Source: Pempheris klunzingeri
Lineage: Eukaryota > Chordata > Actinopteri > Acropomatiformes > Pempheridae
Length of the DNA stretch: 64,000 nt
Reading direction: 5' to 3'
Assembly: GCF_042242105.1 (NCBI RefSeq)
Contig: NC_092015.1
Location: 14,091,535-14,155,534, forward strand
Both the position numbers and the translations under genes were made by a program. Below the pieces are notes generated by a model. That model worked only from the letters and a program-made list of their open reading frames with translations, made no database searches and was not told the origin of the DNA. This document shows, in pieces, positions 33,665 through 46,005 of this stretch (positions are counted from its first letter, which is position 1; every line of letters begins with the position of its first letter).

Positions 33665-36600
33665 AAGGTAAACACTGCTCAAGCGCTGTCACAAGCAATG
33701 CGAGTGCTGAGCACATGGCCCCATAGAGAACCGGAGAGGGAGGGCGGCAGATAGCGGGGATTGAAAGAGAGCAATACAAGCTGTACTCACTGACTCACTT
33801 TTGCAGCAGACGGCACAAGGCTGGGTTTTCTTAAAGGGCCAGGAGCACAGGAGGCCACGTTGCAGACATGCTGCTCTGCCTGGCTGACTGATCAGGCTTC
33901 TGCACTGAGGTCTTGTGACAGTGTGGTAACCATAAACCCTTGTCTTACTGTGCCTTCAAGCAGGAACAGACGACTTCACGTGGTGCCTGACTTCAACAAT
34001 AAAAGGCTTGTCAGTGGAAAAAATACCTACTTTTGCACACCATTCCCTGTGTGCAAGCTTGTGCTGGTCATAACTGACCTAATTACCTCATCGTAGCTTA
34101 AGACTGGTCAATAGTGCAGACCATGCTCCTGTGCAGTCAAAGTATGCTATGAGACTGCAAACCTGCACCCCACTTATACAGCACCGTAGTGGTGCTCTGT
34201 CATGTAGCTGTTATTATCGTGTGACACAAGTAGGCAGGAAACAACCCCGCTGATAAAGATTTTCTTTTTTTCCCCAGAAAGTCATCATTTTCCTAGAGAA
34301 AGATAAAACACTTTTGTACCACAGAAAATCTAACCGTTGAAGAGCGTGACTGCAGTCTTGACGTTCACAGAGACCAAGCTGAGACACGAAAAAACCTTGA
34401 AATATGAAAAGAGTAGTGACCTAGACTGCCAAGAACAACTGATTTTTAATGTTCAAGGCTGAACGGATAAGTAAATGTCAAAGCAATCAGTGCATATTTG
34501 TTTTAAGGCAAGGCCTCTGAGGAAATGCGCTATTATGTGCACAATGAAATGTCATTTACTTTCAGTGCTAAACATATTTAAAGACAGATCCACCTTCCTC
34601 CACCCCTATACTCCGACTGTCCCCACCAGATGGCACAGCTGATTTCAGACTATTCGGGCACAAGCAGTGGAGGAACAAGTTCAGTCAGCTTTGAGGGGGA
34701 AATGAAGCGCGATTGGAGTAAACTGAGCCTTGTGTTTACCGCTCCATGTTCCCTCCCTGCTGCTGGCAGCTAAGCCTGGTGGTACGGCGAGTCCTGCCTG
34801 TTGCAGTGCTGGGCGGGGGCCCAGCACGGGGGGTGACGTCACGCGGCTCAGGCTAGCCATGTGCTTGCTGCTCATGTGGCCTTAAAAGCTCAGAGAGGCA
34901 GGATGGAGGGAGGGAAGGAGGGGGAGTAGAAAGGAGGAGCTCTAATGCAACAGGGCTTATTTTACAGCCTCGGCTTTCGCAGCACCACTACAGGCTTGGG
35001 AAAGCCTTACAGAACCAGATAGTACCCAAGTAAAAACCCATGTATAGCTCTGCTCAGGCAAAACACAGGCAGGATTGAAAAGAAAACCAGAGTATCTCCA
35101 GATATCTGGTCATGTCTGCTGAGTCATTGGCGATGAAATGAAATGAGGAAGTCGAACTACGTGGCTTTTGGCAAAGCCACTGACTCTCCGTGCAAAGCAC
35201 AACAGCAACTACGAAAACGGCACTCATTTTCAAATAGAGACCTGAGATAACAGGAAACATGAATCAAATGAAATGTGATGCCGAGCCCAAAGCCTCTTAT
35301 TTGAGCCTCTCCTGAGCCCAGTGTTTTAGTGTGCAGGCTGCTTCTCTGCTGCCAGAGCAAGGACAGGGGCGTGGAGGGAGAGATGTGAGCGCAGACAGCA
35401 GGACACGCGTTTGTACCATCCATGTCAAGATGACAGTGTGTGCACGTGTTTTTTTTTTTTTTTTTGCATCCCATCACCTTAAGTTCTTTTCTTTGACTCC
35501 ACCCCTCCAAAACAAAACACCACCGGCCGGGCCAATGAAAAGAGGCACCGCGTGACAAAGAGGCACAAACAAGTCAACCTACAAAGCAGCTAAACACCAG
35601 GTCGTTTTAAATAATATATGTACACGTACACACACGCAGCTAAGAATGTACCTTTAATTTGCTGGAAAGGTGTCCAGCACTGGTGTTCATTAGCTCATTA
35701 AAACATTTGTAATGGTGTTCAATCTGAATGTTTTAACTGTGTCTAGCTTGGCATGATGCGGTTGTGCAGTTGACATTTTTTGCAGAAAGTGGGATCAGTT
35801 GTGATTTTTCTGTGCATTTGCTTTGAACGCATCTCTTGTCCAGCTCAGCTGTTGATGAGTGAAAGAGAAGCAGGTCAGTCTGCCAGTCGAACGCAACACA
35901 CTGAATACCGTGTTGCTTAATCACACAGGAGGGGGGAGGGGGGAGGGGGGGGGATTGGGTGACGAGCTCTGCACCCACGCTGTCCTAGTTTTCCTCGGTA
36001 TCCACGCGCAGAGAGGAATAACCAGACTGCTTCTACTCAGAGCATCAAATCAGCAACTCACCGTCCTCTGCAGAAGTAAACCTGCACCACAGTAACGAGG
36101 GATATTAATAACTACACAGTCGGTTCTTTCATTAAGGCCGTAAAAGCTCATGACCAAGCAGGGTTATCAATGAGCACACCAAATATTACTGCTGTGTATA
36201 ACCAAATAAGTGCCTGGTTATTACATAGACCTAACCCCAGCTATACAATAAACTGTTTCACTGGCCTAAATGTAAATAACACGCACTTGGATCATACAAT
36301 TTGAATAATTACAGCACAAATCCACACAAAGAGATGATAGCCATTCTTACATGACACAACATCTGATGCCAACTTGTGTCTCAGATTCAAAAACCGCCAC
36401 CCTACAGACCTTTGCACCAGCTGTTTACAACCAGGAAGCTCTCACAGCGAGTGCCTGACTCACATGGTGAGTCACCTGTGGATGTGGCACACATTCTTAA
36501 TATCAAAACAGAGTCAATTAAAAACAAGAAGGTGGTAGAAATTCCTCAGTATGGAAGGATCTCACAACGGGTATACAAAAGGCTGGAAATGCAAAAAAAA

Positions 36601-39600
36601 AAAAAAATGCAGAATAAGCCTGAACTTAATGCAAGTTGAAAATATTCCTCAAGATGTTTCAATAATCAAACGTCTTTAGTCTGATTCTTACGCAGGGACA
36701 GACAACTGTAAGTCAACCCAACATCTGATTTGAATGGACACAAGGTACAAAATAACCAACTTTAGCTGTGAAAAACCCACTACGCCTTTTTCTACTACAC
36801 CCAGGAATGCTTTAGAGCAAAGTAGGACTACTCAATTTGAATAACCATAGCTTGGTGGAAAAAACACGCACTCATACATCACTATCTCTTCAAGTTCAGA
36901 ACCCGTTGTACAAATCCTGATCATTACAAATGCCCCTCCTCCTGTACACGAATAGAAAAGAATGGAGGCTCCATTGTTCAGTAGTAATCGTGAGTGCTGA
37001 TAAACCTGTACAAACAAGTCTTTGCAAGATTCACAAACATCTCACGAATGCAGTACTCATGCTGAAGCTTATAAACTGACGACAGGTGCTCAGGTCCTTA
37101 GAACATTATGTTTAACCACGGATACTATAAATATAAAAAAAAAATGAAAATAAACACACATTTTTAACACAAACTATAGCTATAGGTCTTTGCTGAAGAC
37201 AACAAACACTTGGCATTAGCAGACTAGACTTATCTTTGCTCAGAGAGTTTATATGACCATGAAGCCAAATCTGTCCCAGCTAAGAACTCTGTCTAAAGAT
37301 GACATAACAACCGGACACCCAACTACATCAAATCACTCACAAAGTTCACACATTCAGCAGTAAGACTTGGTCACAATCAGTCCCTAGAAAGCAGCAGCTG
37401 ACCTGAATGTATCTCAGCGCACTTCTCAGCACGCTCAGATTGGAGGTTTTCTTCTCGTCTATGTTGGGGATGTTCTTCTTCAGCGTCTCAAAGCACTCCT
37501 TCAGGTGTGCTCGTCTGACAGACAAAAGACAGAGAGAGCGCTTTATTTTAGCAACAGAAGTCAGAGTCAAATAACCAAAGGTGTTAATTTCAGAGACACT
37601 TTAAAAACAAGAGCAGAAATAGGGCTGAACGATTATTTGAATTCAAAACTGACATTGGGATGTAATAGAACACAATTTTCTAACTAAAATGTTGTTTATT
37701 GATGCTACACAATCTAACCAACCACAGACAAATGCTGTCCAACACCCCACATGACATATACCAGTGAGAGTAGATGAGGAAAACAACTTCCACATGCACG
37801 TTTTGATGCTGGCACTACTACTGTGTGAAGACTGTATCGGCAGAATCGAAAACAGAGGATCAAGGTGAATTTTGAGTTGAACAGGACGTCTGTTGTCTGG
37901 ACATCGTTTGGGTTTAACAAGACGAAAGCTACGGCAAGAGGGGACACTACATCTGATCCAGCTTTTAAACAAGCATCACAAGGCCTGACTACCAGTGTGT
38001 CAGTAGCTCGCCTGATAAATGTTGGAGAGACTCAAATGGAATCCACATGTTTATATATTACATGCTCACAATGAGGTTTTGAGTGACATTCATAGTTGGT
38101 GTGCACTTTAGTTTGTGTGATGTATTAAAATTGCAAAGTAAAGTCACAACAAGGCATGAAGTTATTGATATTTTGCTGTGATTGAAGATTTTTGCATATT
38201 ATTAGCTAAATGAATATACGTTATTTATATTAATTCATGCATCATTTCATCTCATTTCATAAACCGTACGCCTGGTCTAAGACAAAGAGCCGTTTACATG
38301 CTGATTGGATCCAATGTTGCGTTGGTCAGACTGGAGGATGATTTATTGCTTAGGTATATATAGTGAATAACACAGAAGATGGGGGACTTACTGAATGAAA
38401 ATTGGTCTTTGGGGAAAAAAAAAAAAAAAACCCAATTAGATTACTTTCACATGTCGTTCAGCCCTAAACAGAGGCCACCGGCCAGGTAACTGGTGCACTA
38501 TTATTCAAATGTAACAATACAGATACCCTGAGATCTCTGTCTCTTTAAGGAGGCCCTATGGCAGACAGGTTGAACCCACCTGTTTTTCTCAAGCTTGTTA
38601 TGCACCTCTCTTGTGCCTGCCCTGTAAGAGCACAAACGAGAGCAAAGTAAGAATTTGGTGTCCAAAAGGGCAATGTGACAAGAATAATCAAAATCAACCA
38701 AAGAAGAGTTTTCTTTGCTTTTTCTTGCTAACAGATACTTAAATGATAATATTCTGTCCAACTGTGTATGTCCAATTTAAGTAGAACTTAAATCTTTTAG
38801 CGGTGACATACCAATAATGCAACAGCTCAACAAATGCTAAGTTTTGTTGCCTTGAAGACAAATGCTTAGAGGGGTTGTAGCAGGTCAAAAGTATTAAAAG
38901 GTAATTTAATAGACTTGTAATGATTGACAGAATTGAACAGATCAATTACAACTATGCTCAGCTGCAGCCCTGTTTAAATTATCATGTAAAGAAGTTAACA
39001 TGTTTAGACTCACCCTCCAGGCCTCTTCTTCTCTAGCAGGCTTCGCTCATCAGGAGGACTTCCCCGGCTGATGGGGCCGTTCTGTAGAGGAGCCTGCTGG
39101 AGCACAGGGCCCGACTGGGGGAGTAAGGCGTGCTGGTGGGGGGGTGAGACGATGGAGCCAGGGTAGCGTTGAACCAGCTGTTGGTGCGTCTGCTGCTGCT
39201 GCAGTTTAGCGTTGTTAGTCTGGGCGATGAGCTGCGGGTGATGATGGTGGTTCTGTATCAGCTGCTTGTGGTTGGCTGTCAGCACAGAGGCCGGGTGGTC
39301 AGGTTTGGGTTGTGGAGAGCGTGGCAGAGTAGTGGCAGGTGGTGGGGCGGCTGGAGGGGAGAGCGTGGCGACAGGCAGAGTGGGTGAGCCTGTAGGGTTG
39401 GGGGTGACCACGGGGATAGGGATGACAGTAATGGGCATGGAGTGGGGAGGAAGAGAGGGCAGTATGGGTGCCGGACGGCACTCAGGGCGGAACTCCTCTG
39501 CTTTACAAACATTGTTGATGTGGATCGTTGAGTTATAGTTCACATCAGAGTGCCTCTGCTCTGCCAACTGCTCCAGACGCTGCTTTTCCTTTAGTTCATC

Positions 39601-42600
39601 ATCTGTGGAGGGAACAAAGCAGGTTAACAGGACAAATAACATAGTTTCCACCTACACACACACTTCAGGTACAATAACATCACAAAATATGAATACCATT
39701 AATGTTTGTTAAATTACAGAGAAACCTTATTTCAGTTGCAACCGGCATATAATGAAAGTAAACCAACAATGGACAAAATATTCCACAAATCTTTGAGAAA
39801 GTCTTGGTAACATAACCAACATAACACACGCAAAACAAGACCTGCTACCTGCCACATTTGTCCTGATTGTCCTAATTATTCTAAAACAGAGATTAAAAGC
39901 AACAGGTATCTCCACACAACATTTTAAACTTCATGATCCATGTAACGTGATGGCAGCAGCAGGTTTCTGTTCATCAAAACACCAGTAATGCCAGTTAAAT
40001 AATCCCAAAAAGATCAGGACAAACATTTTACAGCAGAAGCAGGGAGTGCTCCATCATTAGGAGACTGTTCATTTGCATGTGATCACTGTATAACCAGAAT
40101 TAAATATGGGAAAACAGGGAGAAAGTCTCAATTAGTGGTTTGTTAGTAGGGATGAGCTGCATTTCTTATTAAATCTTTCTTATTAAAGAAAGTGTATTCT
40201 TACATTTACAAAATCCTGCCAAGCTTCGAAGGCTCGCTAAAAGAAGCTTGTTGCCCTAATGGTGGTACGTGTTGCTGTAATGTAATCCCAGTCACAGTCC
40301 ATTGGCCAGGTTTTGCTGAAGAGGAGGGTGAAAGTCTGCTTTTCGTCTCCACAAACAAAGCTGAGGGAATCCTAACCACTGAGTGATGTGCCTGGGAATT
40401 ATTTTAGTAAAAAAATCTCTTCTGAAGTGGCACCAAGTTGATGTAAAAAAAATCTACTTTGTGACTTCAGTCATCTTTAAAGAAGTAAAAGATTTGTAGA
40501 TTAAGAGAAAAATGTCCCAATAAATGTGACAAACAATAAGACTCGCCTGGACATGCTTCAGAAAAAGTGACTAGCTTGACAATACGTGCAATATTGCAGC
40601 ATTTGGCAATAATAGAGTCGAGGAGAAATGAAAGAGCCTCATCAGGCTTGTCATGCTATCCAATCATCTTCGCGACGCCATCTCTATAATGTATGGATGC
40701 TGCGTCGAGGGCTGTCTAGTTGCTATGGCAGCTGTGATGTTCAGCATTAGAGGTGTCAGATACTAGCAGTTTTTCTGAACATCATTATGAAGTGGCCCAG
40801 GGTCACTGCAGCACTACACGCTGGTCCTGTCACTTCAGAGATCACGATAATATATCAATGTTAAAAGAAAAGTGCAAACTGAAAACACCAGATTCCCCCA
40901 AAACAGACTCGATGTAGAATAGACAAAAGGCACAATGTAAGCCAGTGAGAGGCAACACAGTTCAACTACACCACAACCGACTGCCTCCAAAATGCTCACA
41001 CAGTTGGATCTGCACCTCTCTCAAAGTTTCAACTAAATCTGAACATGACGGCAGGACTCATGCAGGACTGTTGTATTAGACTGCATTAGTTATATCTAGG
41101 TGGACCTTATAAAATGGCAACTGAGCGTACTAAACTATGACAGATGTCTGCATCTGTTCTCAATTATTTAGACGTAACGCAGGTTGAATATTGGGATACT
41201 CTGTAACATTTTTGCCCAGAAAACTGTTTCACAACCTTTGCACAAGTCAGTACTAATGCTAGTTATTTGGGTGAAGCTTTTGCAAAAAGAAGCTTTTCTA
41301 TGTGATGGATACCACTTTATATTGTCCCTGTTTATAGCAAGTCCCCCACATGTTACAATCTACCAGAATTGTATTTGCCAAACACTTAATTGTTCAAAGT
41401 TCATGAACATAATAGCTCCGCTTTTATACACACATACAAACAAACCTCTCACTGAGGCTTGGCCCAATGTTCACACAAAAAAAAGCTGCAAATTAGATAA
41501 TATATGAAACCAATACAAATTTATATATTCTTTTTTGTTCATACAAAAATATTAATAAGGCCATGTTCCACAATAGTAAAAATCCAGTGAAAGAGGAAGA
41601 CAAGGAGAAGACATTTCCTGCTCTACGTAGCCCTAAAGAACAATTTAATGGTATCATCATGAACAGTAAAGAGAGTCACTTTTTGCTGTGTATATATGGT
41701 TTGTTACATTGGAAAATCTTTTCTTCAGAGTAAGAAAAAGTAGAAAAGAACAAGATGTTCCAGTTATTGTGATAGTGAGCTTTCATGACATGTTATACGC
41801 CCCGTTCTAAGACACTGTTAGTTTAGTACTGTGGCTCTGACTCCTGGACTAGACTGAGGAGTGTCTTTTCTGGGAGAAAAGCTACGAAACATTTATAAAA
41901 ACAAGAAGGTTTTCTATAGACGTTATATAACTGCAGCAGCACACTGGAAACACTGGCCTACTTTTCTCCACACAGTGACCTGCTCTACAGTAGCAGAGAG
42001 GGAGGGAAGGCGGGAGGAGGGGGGAGGACTCTGCTCTCCCCTAATGCAGCATGGCGGGAGGAGCAGAGAGCCGGAGAAAGCGGGAGCGCTCACTCTGAGC
42101 CTGTCTCCACAATTGAAAAGGGGAGTACATCCATAATGTATAGTACATCAAAAGTTCATCCATTATTCTGTTGTAAAGTCACACATGCATCTATTTTAAG
42201 TTAGATTGTCAAATGCCTCTTTTCCACTGCATGGTATGGCTCGGCTCAGCTCAGCTTGCGTGGACCTGATCTTTTTTGGTTTTCCATTGGTGGCTGTGTT
42301 ATCTAGTCATTAACATATCCTGTCCTTAACTGACAGCAAGTAACCAAATTCTGTGTTCACCCACTTTAAGTCTTGTACAAAAGAGGTTCAGCATATGTAG
42401 CTTGAAAAAATACATCGCAATGTTGTACTCGCCTGCAGTGGAAATGTGGTCATATTTATTCCACTTAGAGCTGTAAACACATCCTAGAAATGTTACTAAT
42501 GCCTAAGCAGGCTGATTGGCAGACAGCAACATGTAGTCTAAAACTGGCACAGTTTACAGCTTACGGTCCGTGTGTGAAAGGTGCATAATGCATCCAAGTC

Positions 42601-42986
42601 TGCTCTACATGTGCTGTTAATACAGTGGGAAGGTTGGAGGATATGATCCAACGTCGCTGTGATGTTTGATTACACACATCTCAGCTGTATTCTGATCAAG
42701 CACAAAACAACTTTTAAAAATTCAGAAAACTGTATTTTATATAATTTTCTATAAGATGCTAGTTAGCTAAAATCTGTACATGTGCATTTATGAAGATTAC
42801 AGCTGAACGTATGTAAGTGGGTGCATTATTGAAGAATAGAGCTTCAAACAGACAGAAAACTGCAGGGAAATACAAAAAGGTATCAAATATATGGCTTTCT
42901 GGTTGTGAAATTTAACTGGCAGTGCTTTTTCATTGTAAACTATTACTATGGTACAAATCACATTTTGCATGTAGTGTGGAATAAGA

Positions 42987-43036
<50 letters not shown>

Positions 43037-44199
43037 TGTAAGCCATCGAGCTGCAGCGTCTGTTTGTCTTGTTGGTGACACACTAATTCCTTAATGTGGA
43101 GCTGAAGGTGTGCAGGTTTCCTGCAGGCTGCACACAGTGGTGTCTCATCTTCTGCATAAACGATCTTTGGGAGGGGTTGCCCTGCACGCACGTGGTGAAA
43201 GGGGTGGGACCACCACCCCCATCGTCCCCTCCACCCACCCCCTCCCGTTAACATATGGAGGCGTGGCTGGTTAGTGCACGTCATCGACAGACATTCAAAG
43301 CTGTCCACGAGCGTCTGAAAGGCTGGGGAGTTTGTTTTTTGTTTTTTTAATTTTCCTACGAGAAGCAAACCAGCAGACCGATGCGGCCACACGGTGATAA
43401 GAGCACTACAGCACGTTGCATTAGTGCGCAGCGGGGATGACTGAGGAGCCCAGATGGGTGTAGGGAAGCCTGAAAGTCAGTCACTTGATCCCCGGCGGAC
43501 GATGTCAGGTCATTATGTAAAATGAGCCTGGCATTCCCTGCGCCACCGCCCTTTCCCCCAAGTGTTTTCTTCTTTTGGGGTTTAAATGTTTGCTTGAAGG
43601 TGCATGCAGCCAGTGATGAATACACTGACACATAAAACTGAAAGGGAAATGATCTGTGAACTTTACAGGGATGCTGATTTGCAGCCCACCACTGTAGCAG
43701 CCCCTGTCTATGCAGCAGGTTTCAATGCAGTAACCTCTGATACTGCAGCAGCCCGTGTATGTTTATTAGCTGCTGTGCACAGCTTTGATTTAGCTTAAGA
43801 CACAATCCAACTAGTACACACAAGCAGAGCAGGAGTTACTAAGACCATGCAACGGGGCTGCACACAAAAACGAATATGAAAGTAAAACTAAAATGTCACT
43901 CAGACTGAAACACATTCCTCTCACTAACTAGTTTAATTTAAAAGCAACAATGTGCATAATGTAATTAGTTCATATGTGGGGTTGATAAATCGATGAACAG
44001 TTAATGTCTTTAACTAAAAAAAAAAATACATCTTCCACTGAATTGTTGAGTACTTCACATTTAATGTTTCATAGTTACCACTGATGGAAAAACATTCACT
44101 ATATTTCTAATAAAATACCAACTTACCACGTGCTTTCTGTTGTTGCTGGGCTTGCAATTCCAAAAACTTGGCTGCTTCCAGGAGCGTTTCGATGCTCAT
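30003..44199 (-). CDS. mnt: MNT, MAX-binding bHLH-leucine zipper repressor (6 coding exons, 608 aa)
   Basis: Nuclear transcription factor that pairs with MAX, binds CACGTG E-boxes and recruits SIN3 to oppose MYC. Exons in transcript order: 44199-44127, 39602-39014, 38621-38580, 37514-37403, 31163-30971, 30820-30003; all phases agree (1827 nt). Seen: N-terminal SIN3-interaction helix MSIETLLEAAKFLEL (1-15); Pro-rich region with ITVIPIPVV as in mammalian MNT; basic region TREVHNKLEKNRRAH with the E-box contact residues H228, E232, R235 and R236; HLH to ~272; leucine zipper (TLKRKEKEYEHDMERLAREK onward); acidic EGEDIMDDDLEDE; and a long Gln/Pro/Thr/His-rich C-terminus ending NPVTMVTMPSFPISTLKLA, as in human. 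Human MNT is 582 aa. Intron 1 is 4.5 kb and intron 4 is 6.2 kb. Intron 3 is mostly a transposon remnant. Confidence 0.96.
30971..31163 (-). CDS. mnt: MNT exon 5 (leucine zipper)
   Basis: Encodes TLKRKEKEYEHDMERLAREK, then IATQQRLAELKNELSQWMDV and IEIDRVLRQTVQPEEDQAST. Acceptor cctttcag, donor CCTCAG|gtaggc (phase 1). Confidence 0.96.
33634..33662. repeat. (GT)n microsatellite in MNT intron 4
   Basis: About 14 GT units. Confidence 0.97.
34800..34900. promoter_or_regulatory. GC-rich patch with full CRE in MNT intron 4
   Basis: A GC box (gggcggggg, 34811-34819) and a palindromic CRE TGACGTCA (34834-34841) lie in a locally CpG-containing patch within the AT-rich 6.2-kb intron. A CREB/ATF-responsive intronic enhancer or internal promoter is possible. 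Confidence 0.35.
37403..37514 (-). CDS. mnt: MNT exon 4 (HLH)
   Basis: Encodes RRAHLKECFETLKKNIPNID and EKKTSNLSVLRSALRYIQ: helix 1, loop and helix 2. Phase 2 to 0; donor ATTCAG|gtcagc. Confidence 0.96.
37621..38465. mobile_element. hAT-like DNA transposon remnant in MNT intron 3
   Basis: Starts agggctgaacga and ends tcgttcagccct, giving 12-nt perfect terminal inverted repeats 845 nt apart. An internal + strand frame near 37865-38074 contains SVVWTSFGFNKTKATARGD, reminiscent of the BED zinc finger (VWxxFGF) of hAT transposases, followed by decay. Flanking bases are only partly alike, so the 8-bp target duplication is not clear. Non-functional. Confidence 0.65.
38580..38621 (-). CDS. mnt: MNT exon 3 (basic region, 42 nt)
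   Basis: A 42-nt exon coding GAGTREVHNKLEKNR, the DNA-contacting basic region. Acceptor ctcttacag, donor AACAG|gtgggt; phase 2 at both ends. Confidence 0.95.
39014..39602 (-). CDS. mnt: MNT exon 2 (Pro/Gln-rich repression region)
   Basis: Starts DDELKEKQRLEQLAEQRHSD after acceptor cctccacag. It contains PHSMPITVIPIPVV, then Pro-, His- and Gln-rich low-complexity segments. It ends SLLEKKRPGG just before the basic region, as in mammals (donor GGAGG|gtgagt). Confidence 0.95.
42218..42447. repeat. non-autonomous repeat with ends 'tttccactgca' in MNT intron 1
   Basis: The left end cttttccactgcatggtatg and the right end (reverse complement of gcctgcagtggaaat) share an inverted tttccactgca. Internal 'gctcggctcagctcag' and 'ttttttggttttccattggt' are words I associate with a frequent teleost MITE. 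About 230 bp. Confidence 0.55.
42992..43033. repeat. (GT)n microsatellite in MNT intron 1
   Basis: About 21 GT units. Confidence 0.98.
44127..44199 (-). CDS. mnt: MNT exon 1 (SIN3-interaction domain)
   Basis: ATG at 44199; encodes MSIETLLEAAKFLELQAQQQ then QKAR, and ends in phase 1 at GCACGTG|gtaagt. The first 15 residues match the amphipathic SID helix of MNT/MXD proteins. The last bases of the exon form CACGTG. Confidence 0.96.
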
Positions 44200-44800
44200 T
44201 TCTGTCCAGTAGGAAAGACTGTGGCTTAATTTCTCGAGAGAAAGGCGATAAAGCAAAATGCAATATGCGCCAGAGTACTGCAGGGAGAGGTTCCCAGTCC
44301 AAAGCTGGAAAAAGGGTAATCGGATACCCCCTCAGTAGGAACTCTACCACTTACGTAGGAGAGTTACAAACAAGATGGCGCTCAAAGTAGTGGGAACAAA
44401 TAAGGTTTGTGAATCACGCACCGTTTGTAACCGCCCACAGACAGGCACACTCCCTCCCGTCCACACCACGGAGACGGCTACAAAACACGGATTGTCGGAT
44501 CGGATTAACAACTACATTATAATATCAATCCACGGCAGTGAGACTGCTAATATGCTCCACGGCTGAATACTTTTTAGAAAAATGTTCACCAATGCGGCTA
44601 CAAGCTAGCTACATGCTAACACTGATGTCGCCTAGCAACCACATTAGTTCCCATAGTTCGGCGGGCTAACCTAGCAACAAGGCGGAACAGAACCCCTTAG
44701 TAACGGATAAAATGTATAATGGCTGTCGTGTTTTTAGGCTGCTTGTGTGGCTTTTCCTTCAATTTCACACCGAAAACGCTACTTCCGCTCCTGCGGCTGT
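44200..44800 (-). promoter_or_regulatory. mnt: MNT 5' UTR and promoter region
   Basis: Immediately upstream of the MNT ATG; richer in CpG than the flanks. Motifs seen: caagatggcgc (YY1-like, 44369-44379), two cctagcaac RFX-type half-sites (44631-44639 and 44670-44678), and cacttccgc (ETS-like, near 44780). No TATA box stands out, consistent with a dispersed CpG-type promoter. Confidence 0.5.
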
Positions 44801-45303
44801 GTCCACCTTACAGGCTCCACTGTGTTTAACTATAATACTTGTTGCCTGGCGTCTGTGCTCATGTAAGCGATAAGACCGCGCTGACAACCGTCTCCGTAAT
44901 TTACAGGTAACCATGACTGCAGTGAATTTACATCTCAATGATGCATTGTCCACCCACCAATCAGGGAGAAGAACAACAAGCTATGGCGTCCGCACACATG
45001 GATACAGGCGGTGTTATGTGCTGCATCTGTCTCCAGCGTCCAGCCCTCAGATCAACACACCAGCGGTGATAAAACGGACGAACTGGAGGTAATCTTGTTT
45101 AAGCAGTAGTTAGTCAATAAGGGTCTAAAGAAACCACATTAAAGCGGTGTGAGCTGTGGGAGGGGTGTACAGATTATAAACATGTTAAGATCTACAGAGG
45201 ACATGATGCAGTCTGCTGACAGGCATCACGTTACTATTACATTTTTAAATATTCGACTAGTTCTCATCCAGTGAAATAAACAACCCCATTACCAACATAC
45301 AGG

Positions 45304-45605
45304 CAGTGATGGAAAGTCTATGTACTCAATTACTACACCCAAGTACTACTTTACTTAAGTATTTCTATTTTCTGCTATGCTTGATACCACTAAACATGTT
45401 GGAGGGAAATATTGTGCTTTTTACTCCATTTCTTTGAACTTAAGTTAATTTGCAGATTCAGATTTATATTACAAAATATAATCAACAAATGATAACACAG
45501 CACAATGAGTACTCCTACTTATAGTAGATTTTGATGCCAGTACTTTTGTACTTGTATTGTATTGCTTGTAAAAGACTTCTAATACTGCAGCACATAAGGC
45601 AACAA
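45304..45605. repeat. dispersed teleost repeat ('ACTTAAGTA' type)
   Basis: Contains cagtgatggaaagtctatgt, ctactttacttaagtatttc, 'ggagggaaatattgtgcttt' and 'ttactccat', then a distal 'gtacttttgtactt'. These match the order of words in a very common fish repeat with tandem ACTT-rich ends. Decayed; exact ends uncertain. Confidence 0.6.
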
Positions 45606-45724
45606 CTTAAGGCTAAAACTTCACTACTCAGTTGATATAGAATATCTGATATTTGGAAGGGGAATATAAAAATAGAGAAGAAGACATATGCTACCATATG
45701 TAACCTGATCTTCTAGTCATTTTT

Positions 45725-46005
45725 CTGTTATGGATTAATCATTAATTTTATAAAATGTGAGAAAATTGAGACAAATACCTATGCAGTTTTCCGGAGGCCA
45801 ATGTGACATCTTCAAATTTATTTAACAATCTAAAATTCAAAAAGATATTTGATTTATAATGGTGAGAAAGCAGTTTAAAAAAGCAGCATTTAGGATCTGG
45901 AGCTAACAAATGTTTGGCATTTTCCTTCATCAATGACCTAGAATATAAATCAGTGATCTTGCAGATAAATTTTCAGTTAGTGAGTTAATTGATTAATCAA
46001 ATGCC
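45725..46005. repeat. dispersed teleost repeat, second copy of the family at 24.76 kb
   Basis: Order of words: ataaaatgtgagaaaattga, tgtgacatcttcaaatttat, 'ctaacaaatgtttggcattt' and 'gttaattgattaatcaaatg'. These match a frequent fish repeat in which the same words occur in this order. No coding capacity. Confidence 0.55.

Noticed and set aside
39715..39723. TACAGAGAA, the METTL16 recognition nonamer, on the + strand in MNT intron 1
   Set aside because: MNT is transcribed from the minus strand, so the motif would not appear in its RNA, and no supporting hairpin is evident. A 9-mer is expected by chance at this scale.
44375..44566. Short + frame beginning MALKVVGTNK with good start context, divergent from MNT
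   Set aside because: The ATG is part of a YY1-like promoter motif (aagatggcgc). The frame has no recognisable domain, and no downstream + strand exons follow.
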